Assembly (NCBI RefSeq): GCF_035953295.1
Contig: NZ_CP108370.1
Location: 7,549,001-7,613,000, forward strand
DNA length: 64,000 bases
Reading direction: 5' to 3'
From: Streptomyces sp. NBC_01335
GTDB lineage: Bacteria; Actinomycetota; Actinomycetes; Streptomycetales; Streptomycetaceae
Made by a program: the position numbers and the translations under genes. The notes beneath the pieces are model-generated. The model had not been told where the DNA came from. It made no database searches and saw only the letters and a program-made list of their open reading frames with translations. This document shows, piece by piece, positions 58,316 to 64,000 of this stretch. Position 1 is the first letter of the stretch. Each line of letters opens with the position of its first letter.

Positions 58316-58358
58316 GGGGATGCTCGCTTTCTGTATGTTCAGGGGCGGCCGGGCTGTC

Positions 58359-59804
58359 TTATGGGCGGGCCGCGCCGGACTCAGGCACTTCCCCGGCCCG
58401 TTCGGGACGCGCGCTCTCCGCCGCGCCGCCCGGCCTCCTGTTGATCCACGTGCGCTCCAACTTGGCCACCACGTCGGGGCTGTGCATCCGGGCCGACTGC
58501 TCCAGCGCGTATCGGCTCATGTACGTACGGAAGAGGTCGTCGGACTCCTCGGCCAGGTGCAGCATGCGGCGGTTGGCGGGAACCGCGGGGTCGGCGAGGC
58601 GCTCGGTCGACGCTGCCACGGCCCCGTCGACCGCCTCCGGCGCGACGACCTCGTCGCACAGCTCCCGGGCCTCGGGGCTGGTGGCCGCGACCTTCTCGCC
58701 GAAGAAGATCAGCCGCTCCGCCATGCGCCGCCCGACCACGCGCCCGAGGCGCAGGTTGGCCGCGCCGGGGATGATGCCTTCCGCGAGCGCGGGAAGCGAG
58801 AAGTAGGCGTCTGCCCCGGCGACCACCCGGTCGAGGACCAGCGCCACCTGGGTGGCGCCTCCGATGGCGAAGGTGTCGATGGCGCCCACCCATGGCTTGC
58901 CGCCCGGGAGGCGGAGCAGGTCGTCCGCCGCGCCGTGGTGCAGGCCGTGGACCAGCTTGCGGATGTAACCCAGTTCACGGCGGAGCATGAAGTCGATGAA
59001 CGATATCTGCCCGGTGTAGAGGTGGGTGAGGTTGATGCCGGCGCCGAAGGCGCGTCGGCCGCTGTACCGGGAATGGGACAGGATGCTGCCGCGCAGCACC
59101 CCCACCTTCACCGCGTCGTCGAGGAGAGCAAGGTCGACGGCCGTCTCCAGGGCCTCGACCACCGCGTCGTCCTCGGCGTTGAGGACGTCCTGGTTGCAGA
59201 TGGTCACCTCGGCCACGAAGCCGTCGCGGTGGACCACTGCCCGGCCGAGGTTCAGATGGCCGGTCCTCTGGAACTGGGGGAGCAGATCGAGGGCGCGTGG
59301 GGTCGGCGCCAGCATCGACCGCAGGAGGTGCTCGCCGGTCTCCCGTCGGTCGAGAAGGTGCGCGAAGAAGATTCCCTGGTCGACCTCCCCGCCCGACTTC
59401 TCGGCCTGCGGCAACCGTCGGTCGGCGGACACCTGGGCGCGGGTGGGGACCAGGCCCGGGTAGTCGTCGGCCGCGGCGAACGCCAGTTCGTCCAGGCGGA
59501 CCTGGCGTTCGCGGCCTTCGGTGAGCTCGTCGTAGAGGTGTCCGGCGTGCACCTTGAGGAAGGCGTGCCGGGCGCGCCGTGCGGCCTGCTCGACCTGCTC
59601 GACGTCGCCGCGTTCGGCGGGAGAGCGATCGGCTCGCGGCGGCATGGCCGCAGTCAACTCGGCGCAGGCTTCGGTGTAAGTGCTCAACTGGCGCGCGTCC
59701 GCCGCGGCGCCACCGCGGAACAGCGGGGACGCGGGCAGTCGGCTGTCCACCGTGCCGGACAGCTGCGGCGCCTCAGGTGATCGGGTTGACACGGCTGTGT
59801 CCAT
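58359..59804 (-). CDS. dpgC: DpgC-family arylacetyl-CoA dioxygenase (crotonase fold)
   Basis: 481 residues. After an N-terminal helical region of about 210 residues comes a crotonase domain with GRRAFGAGINLTHLYTGQIS, KPWVGAIDTFAIGGATQVAL, and ADAYFSLPALAEGIIPGAAN then LRLGRVVGRRMAERLIFF. This arrangement (long N-terminal domain plus the EGIIPGAANLRLGR wording) is that of DpgC, the cofactor-free dioxygenase that turns 3,5-dihydroxyphenylacetyl-CoA into 3,5-dihydroxyphenylglyoxylate in glycopeptide pathways. No DpgA, DpgB or DpgD is in the window. GAGGAG lies upstream of the ATG at 59804, 14 bp after the thioesterase. Substrate may differ from that of true DpgC. Confidence 0.85.
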   Translation of the reverse strand: MDTAVSTRSPEAPQLSGTVDSRLPASPLFRGGAAADARQLSTYTEACAELTAAMPPRADRSPAERGDVEQVEQAARRARHAFLKVHAGHLYDELTEGRERQVRLDELAFAAADDYPGLVPTRAQVSADRRLPQAEKSGGEVDQGIFFAHLLDRRETGEHLLRSMLAPTPRALDLLPQFQRTGHLNLGRAVVHRDGFVAEVTICNQDVLNAEDDAVVEALETAVDLALLDDAVKVGVLRGSILSHSRYSGRRAFGAGINLTHLYTGQISFIDFMLRRELGYIRKLVHGLHHGAADDLLRLPGGKPWVGAIDTFAIGGATQVALVLDRVVAGADAYFSLPALAEGIIPGAANLRLGRVVGRRMAERLIFFGEKVAATSPEARELCDEVVAPEAVDGAVAASTERLADPAVPANRRMLHLAEESDDLFRTYMSRYALEQSARMHSPDVVAKLERTWINRRPGGAAESARPERAGEVPESGAARP

Positions 59805-59818
59805 ACCGGGTTGTCTCC

Positions 59819-60616
59819 TCATTGTTGTCGTCGCGGCGAGATGTTCCTTGCGCCCGTCACGCATGCTCGACGGTCTGCCAGCCCGTGGCGGGCGATCTCG
59901 GCGAAAAGGCCGCCTGACACGTCGTAAACCGCGTAGTGATCGCCAGGGCCCCGCCGGACGTCGAACTCCCCGCCCGCGTACGCGCGCCAGCCGTCCATGA
60001 GCGACGGTGGTACCACGGGGTCGTCGTCCGCCGCGAAGACCCGGATCGGGCAGCGCAGTGGCTCGCTGGCAGCGGGCCGGTACTCGGCGGCGATCCGTAG
60101 GTCGTTGCGCAGCACGTCCAGGAGTCGGCGGACGAACTCCTCGTGTTTCAAAAGGGGTTCGGCGATGCCGTTGGTCGCGCGCACATGGCTGAGGAGCCCG
60201 TCGTACGGAAGCGTGTGGTACGACTCCTCGGCCGCGACGTGCGGCGGACGGGCGCCCGAGATCAGCAGCGCCCGCGGCAGCGGGTGTCCTCGCTCGTGCA
60301 GGTGCCGGGCCACGGCGTAGGCCAGCAGGCCGCCGAAGCTGTGCCCGAAGAGGACGTACGGCGGGCGTAGCATCGGCAGCAGCGCCTCGACCGTCCGCTC
60401 CGCCAGTTCGTCCATCGTGTCCGGCAACCGATCCGCGACCCGGTTCTCCCGGCCCGGGAGTTGCACCGGGCAGCACTGGACCGAGGTGGGCAACCGTGAC
60501 GGCCAGAGGCGGAACGCGCTTGCGCCGCTTCCCGCGTGGGGGAAGCAGAACAGGCGTTCGCCTTCGGTGTCGGGCTCGACGCGCCCGAGGAGCCAGGGTG
60601 TCGGGCCGTGGGTCAC
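59819..60616 (-). CDS. Type II thioesterase (NRPS/PKS editing)
   Basis: 265 residues, alpha/beta hydrolase of the GrsT/RifR type: LFCFPHAGSGASAFRLWPSR, VQLPGRENR, the nucleophile serine in LFGHSFGGLLAY, a catalytic aspartate in RVFAADDDPVV, and the histidine in GPGDHYAVYD. It removes wrong or stalled acyl groups from carrier proteins. In this cluster it could also hydrolyse a CoA or carrier-bound intermediate, as the PglD thioesterase does in phenylglycine synthesis. Its GTG overlaps the NRPS stop (GTGA). Confidence 0.9.
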   Translation of the reverse strand: MTHGPTPWLLGRVEPDTEGERLFCFPHAGSGASAFRLWPSRLPTSVQCCPVQLPGRENRVADRLPDTMDELAERTVEALLPMLRPPYVLFGHSFGGLLAYAVARHLHERGHPLPRALLISGARPPHVAAEESYHTLPYDGLLSHVRATNGIAEPLLKHEEFVRRLLDVLRNDLRIAAEYRPAASEPLRCPIRVFAADDDPVVPPSLMDGWRAYAGGEFDVRRGPGDHYAVYDVSGGLFAEIARHGLADRRACVTGARNISPRRQQ

Positions 60617-63600
60617 GCGCGTTCCCGCGATCGCTCGATGAGCGCTGCGATCCCCGCACCCGTGCGGTTCTCCAGGAGGTCCACCAGACTCAGTCCGCTG
60701 TCCGGAACGAGCCTCTCCAGGCGGGTGAACAGGTCGACCAGCAGCAGGGAGTTGCCGCCCAGGTCGAAGAAGTCCTCCTCGGCGCCCACCGCGCGCAACC
60801 CGAGGGTCTCGGCGATCGTGCCGAGGACCTGCTCCTCCAACGAGGAGCAGGGCCCGTCCTCCGGGCTGCCTCCGCCGCCGAACTCCGGTGCAGGCAGAGC
60901 CCTGCGGTCCACCTTGCCGTTCGAGGTCAGGGGGATCGCGTCGAGCCGGACGAAGGCCGTCGGGACCATGAAGGCGGGCACGCGGGATCCGAGGTGCTCC
61001 CTCAGCTCGGCGTCACCGGGGTGGCGGTCGCCCACCAGGTACGCGACCAGCGCCTGTCCGCCGGGAACGTCGTCACGGACGACGGTGGCCACGGACCGGA
61101 TGTCCGGGTGCGCGGCGAGCGCGACGTCGATCTCGCCCAGTTCGATGCGGTAGCCGCGGATCTTGATCTGGTCGTCGCTGCGTCCGAGGAACTCCAGGTC
61201 GCCGTCCGGGAGCCAGCGCGCCAGGTCACCGGTGCGGTAGATACGGCTTCCCGGCGGGCCGAACGGGTCGGGCAGGAAGCGCTCCCGGGTCAGCTCGGGG
61301 CGGCCCAGGTACTCGCGGGCCAGGCCGTCGCCGCTGAGCCACAGATGTCCGGGGACTCCGGCGGGCAGCGGGTTCAGATCCTCGTCCAGGACGTATGCCT
61401 GGGTGTTGGCGATCGGCCGGCCGATGGGAATGGTGGGACGGCTGGTGTCGACCGCCTCGATGGGCTTCCAGGTCGCGAAGAGCGTGCACTCGGTCGGCCC
61501 GTAGACATGGAGGAAGCGGGTGTCGTCGAGATAGGGCAGGAGGTGCGCCGCGCTGGCGGGCGAGAGTACGTCGCCGCCCACGAGCAGCTGCCGGACGCGC
61601 GCCAGCTCCTCGGGGAACTGCAGTGCCGCCACGTGCAGTTGGGGTGAGACGAGGAGGAGGGTCGTGATGCGGTGGCGCTGCAGTGCGGCTTTGAGCTGGT
61701 CGGGAAACGGAAGCCCGGAGGGCGGCAGCACCAGCGTGCCGCCGTTGAGCAGCGATCCCCACAGCTCGATCAGCGACGCGTCGAAGGAGAGCGGTGAGAA
61801 CTGCAGATGGGCCTCTCCCGGGCCGAGCTCGACGTAGTCGGCGCCCTTGACGAGCCGGGCGAGAGCCCGGTGCGTGACGGCGACGCCCTTGGGGGCGCCC
61901 GTAGAGCCCGAGGTGTAGATGACGTAGGCGAGGTGTTCCGCCGTGGCCGGAACCTCCGGGTCGGTCCCGGGCGGTTCGGTCGTCCCGTCCGTGGACTCCG
62001 GCTCGTCGCGGAGGAGCACCCGGGCTGTGGTGCCGGCGAATGCGGCCGCGTGCTCCGTGTCGGTGAGCACGACGCGAGCACCGGCGTCATCGACGACGTA
62101 GGCGAGCCGCTCGGCAGGGTAACCGGGATCGAGCGGGAGATAGGCGCCCCCTGCCTTGAGGATGCCGAGCAGACAGACGACCATGTCGACCGACCGGGGC
62201 AGACACAGGCCGACGGGCTGGTCGGGAACCACGCCCAGGCCGATCAGCTGGTGGGCCAGACGGTTCGCCCGTGTGTTGAGCTCCCCGTAGGTGAGCGTCA
62301 CGTCCTCGTGTTCGACGGCGGTCGTCGAGGGGTCCCGTCGTACCTGCTCCTCGAAGAAGGAGGCGGTGGTGCGGTCGCGCGGGAAGTCGCGCGCGGTCCG
62401 GTTCCACACCGAGACCACTAGCTCGCGCTCCTCGGGCGGAAGCACGGGCAGGTCGGCGACGCGGGTGTCGGGCTGCCGAGCGGCCGCGGTGAGAAGGTGC
62501 TCCAAGCGGCGCACCAGCCGCTTCGCCGTGACCGGGGCGAACAGATCGGTGTCGAACTCCAGCGTCCCGTGGAGTTCGTCGTCGCGCAGGTCGAGGGCGA
62601 CGGACAGGTCGCGGGCGGCCGTGCCGAGGTGCAGGTCGACCGGGTCGCACGAGGCTTTCGCGTAGTCCGGCAGCCCGGCGGACCGCCTCCGGACGGCGAA
62701 CTTGGCGGGCGCCGCCTGGCGGTCCGGGTCTCCGCACGCCCCGGCCAGCTCGGCGAGAGCGCCCGGCGGGAGGGTGGAGGAGTGCGCTCGTGCCCGGGCC
62801 AGCTCGGCACCGGTCCGGGCGACCAGCTCCCGGAACGTCGGGTCGCCGTCCAGCCGCAGGGTCAGCACGACATCGGTCTCGGGTCGGCCGACGCGCGTGT
62901 CCGGGCGGGCCGGGGACGGGCTCACGGGCACCAGGAGCGGGACCGCCGGCTGCGCGGTGTGGCGCGCGAGGAGGACAGCGCCGGCCGCGTATACGGCGGC
63001 GGTGGCGTCCGGGGTCCCGGACAGCTCGCTCAGGCTCCCCGTCAGACCGGCCGGCAGGACGAAACGCTCAACCGCGCCGCTGCGGACGGACCGGACCTGG
63101 CGAGGTAGGTCCGTCGGCAGGTCCAGCACGGGGAGCGGCGACTGCGCCTGCCAGTACGCGAGGTCGGCGGCGGCCTGCCCGGCGGAGGGCCGTGCCTGCT
63201 GCGGCGGCTCGGCGTGGGCGAGGGTCTCGCCCTCTCGGGCCGCGCTGTAGGCGTGCGCGTGCTCGACGAGGAAGGCGTCCAGCCCGACGGCGTCCAGCAG
63301 TGAGCGGTGGGCGACAGCGACCAGGAGGCGGTCCCCGTCGGCGACGCGCAGAGCGCGGATCCTGAGGAGGGGGCCGTGCGGGAGCGTGAACGGCGCGACG
63401 GCTTCCCTTACGGCCACGTCGATCGCCTCGTCGGCCGACACCCGCAACTCGGCGAAGTCGACGGGCGCCGTGTCCGGCGGCGACGCGGGACTGCCGTTCG
63501 CCGTGACGTGGGCGTTGTGCGACGCCGCAAGGTGGACCGTGACCGTGCGAAGAGCGTCGCGTGCGGCTTCGCCGTCGAACTCCCCCCTGATCCGCAGGCA

Positions 63601-63684
63601 CCGGACCACGTGGTGGCTCGGGTGCGAACCGAGTTCGGGATCGGGCTCGTTCGACGCGGCCATCGGGTGTGCCGGGGTCGTCAC
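60613..63684 (-). CDS. Single-module NRPS: degenerate C, A, T
   Basis: 1023 residues. The N-terminal condensation-like domain (about 20-430) has HRSLLDA at 126-132 where HHxxxDG is expected: the catalytic second histidine is arginine, so it is probably inactive. The adenylation domain (about 450-935) has YVIYTSGSTGAPKGV, FSPLSFDASLIELWG, VYGPTECT, YRTGDLARW and LTSNGKVDRRALP. By my alignment to GrsA the pocket reads D-A-I-Q-L-G-V-L-F-K. The carrier domain (about 945-1015) holds the pantetheine serine in DLGGNSLLLVDL. There is no release domain. GTG start overlaps the P450 stop (GTGA). It probably loads one amino acid for a downstream step or a P450; the substrate cannot be assigned firmly. 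Confidence 0.9.
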   Translation of the reverse strand: MTTPAHPMAASNEPDPELGSHPSHHVVRCLRIRGEFDGEAARDALRTVTVHLAASHNAHVTANGSPASPPDTAPVDFAELRVSADEAIDVAVREAVAPFTLPHGPLLRIRALRVADGDRLLVAVAHRSLLDAVGLDAFLVEHAHAYSAAREGETLAHAEPPQQARPSAGQAAADLAYWQAQSPLPVLDLPTDLPRQVRSVRSGAVERFVLPAGLTGSLSELSGTPDATAAVYAAGAVLLARHTAQPAVPLLVPVSPSPARPDTRVGRPETDVVLTLRLDGDPTFRELVARTGAELARARAHSSTLPPGALAELAGACGDPDRQAAPAKFAVRRRSAGLPDYAKASCDPVDLHLGTAARDLSVALDLRDDELHGTLEFDTDLFAPVTAKRLVRRLEHLLTAAARQPDTRVADLPVLPPEERELVVSVWNRTARDFPRDRTTASFFEEQVRRDPSTTAVEHEDVTLTYGELNTRANRLAHQLIGLGVVPDQPVGLCLPRSVDMVVCLLGILKAGGAYLPLDPGYPAERLAYVVDDAGARVVLTDTEHAAAFAGTTARVLLRDEPESTDGTTEPPGTDPEVPATAEHLAYVIYTSGSTGAPKGVAVTHRALARLVKGADYVELGPGEAHLQFSPLSFDASLIELWGSLLNGGTLVLPPSGLPFPDQLKAALQRHRITTLLLVSPQLHVAALQFPEELARVRQLLVGGDVLSPASAAHLLPYLDDTRFLHVYGPTECTLFATWKPIEAVDTSRPTIPIGRPIANTQAYVLDEDLNPLPAGVPGHLWLSGDGLAREYLGRPELTRERFLPDPFGPPGSRIYRTGDLARWLPDGDLEFLGRSDDQIKIRGYRIELGEIDVALAAHPDIRSVATVVRDDVPGGQALVAYLVGDRHPGDAELREHLGSRVPAFMVPTAFVRLDAIPLTSNGKVDRRALPAPEFGGGGSPEDGPCSSLEEQVLGTIAETLGLRAVGAEEDFFDLGGNSLLLVDLFTRLERLVPDSGLSLVDLLENRTGAGIAALIERSRERA

Positions 63685-64000
63685 AGTGCTTCCTCAGTGG
63701 TCTTGCCGAGCGGCTGTAGGTCTCGCAGGCCGACTCCGTCGGGCCCCAGGACGGTGCGAACGGGCAGGCTCTTGATGCCCGCGATGAACGTGGAGTGGAG
63801 GTGGCGGGGTTCACCGGCGAGCTCGATCCGCTCGAAGTTCCGGGCGATCTCCTCGAAGAGCACGGTCAGGGCGAGCCTCGCCACGTGCGCGCCGATACAG
63901 CGGTGCGCCCCGACACCGAACGCGATGTGCCGGTTCGGCTTCCGGTCCACCGCGAAGCGAAACGGCCGGGGGAACACGCTCTTGTCACGGTTGGCCGAGC
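63681..64000 (-). CDS. Cytochrome P450, C-terminal part (5' end beyond the right edge)
   Basis: The last 106 residues are present. The heme-binding loop FGVGAHRCIG contains the axial cysteine, preceded by the meander FPRPFRFAVDRKPNRHIAF and followed by the L helix (ARLALTVLFEEIARNFERIE). The end reads LPVRTVLGPDG plus a short tail. It overlaps the NRPS start by GTGA, so the two are cotranslated; P450s next to an A-T module often hydroxylate the carrier-bound amino acid at the beta carbon. The gene continues past the window. Confidence 0.92.
   Translation of the reverse strand, partial: SANRDKSVFPRPFRFAVDRKPNRHIAFGVGAHRCIGAHVARLALTVLFEEIARNFERIELAGEPRHLHSTFIAGIKSLPVRTVLGPDGVGLRDLQPLGKTTEEAL

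Noticed and set aside
58359..60659. A 766-codon reading that appears to extend the DpgC-like protein upstream
   Set aside because: The extension is a shadow of the thioesterase gene; ATG 59804 has a good ribosome site and starts the conserved protein.

Overview
This window is chromosomal DNA of very high GC content from a Streptomyces or a very close relative. The evidence is the codon usage (G or C at almost every third position), several leaderless starts with TAnnnT -10 boxes 6-7 bp upstream, and typical streptomycete families (DUF6777 lipoprotein, PAS-GAF-SpoIIE-HATPase phosphatase, Methyltransf_19 protein, class F sortase, ornithine-lipid and ergothioneine genes). I see no tRNA, rRNA, CRISPR array, intact transposase or integrase. 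Everything here was read by eye; family names are from motif recognition, not searches.

Layout. 0-5 kb: a partial SigB/SigF-type sigma factor, a zinc-ribbon SDR-like protein, an isolated 57-residue peptide gene between two hairpin terminators, a lipase-maturation-factor-like membrane protein, a MITE-like element and a DUF1990 gene. 5-19.4 kb: signalling and metabolism, with a DUF6777 lipoprotein, a PP2C-type phosphatase/anti-sigma-like kinase, a WS/DGAT acyltransferase, an aldo/keto reductase plus lactonase pair of L-fucose type, a Nei/Fpg glycosylase, a LytTR regulator - DUF485 - acetate-type symporter - LytS kinase locus, an ECF sigma factor, a universal stress protein and a polysaccharide deacetylase. 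19.5-23.5 kb: a cell-surface block with a class F sortase, two paralogous secreted proteins sharing an unusual C-terminal signal, a proline-rich surface protein and a DUF4239 membrane protein. 24-31.7 kb: a methyltransferase overlapping a PAS-GGDEF-EAL protein (rmdA type), then a LysR regulator divergent from sdhCAB. 31.9-43.5 kb: UvrA2-type ATPase, envelope proteins, two PAP2 phosphatases (one fused to a diacylglycerol kinase), a HAD phosphatase, dodecin, an orphan sugar-binding lipoprotein under a DasR-like operator, and olsBA. 43.4-53.1 kb: egtABCD for ergothioneine, a bacterial-type PARG, a PemK-like protein, a LacI regulator, thioredoxin and an FAD disulfide oxidoreductase.

From about 53.4 kb to the right edge lies the left end of a biosynthetic gene cluster, all on the minus strand and tightly coupled: P450 (cut by the edge), a C-A-T NRPS module with a degenerate condensation domain, a type II thioesterase, a DpgC-family arylacetyl-CoA dioxygenase, a 2-oxoacid dehydrogenase E1alpha/E1beta/E2 set (E2 frameshifted in a run of eight G), a class IV aminotransferase and a small membrane protein. 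My leading inference is a route to an arylglycine: aryl-pyruvate to arylacetyl-CoA by E1/E2, to arylglyoxylate by the DpgC homologue, to arylglycine by the aminotransferase, then activation by the NRPS. That would combine parts of the phenylglycine (Pgl) and dihydroxyphenylglycine (Dpg) pathways, and it is the most interesting part of the window.

Other recurring features: two elements with shared ends (4.3 kb and 39.1 kb), short tandem repeats at the 3' ends of several genes, and several well-formed promoter/operator arrangements (DUF1990, sdhCAB, sugar-binding protein).
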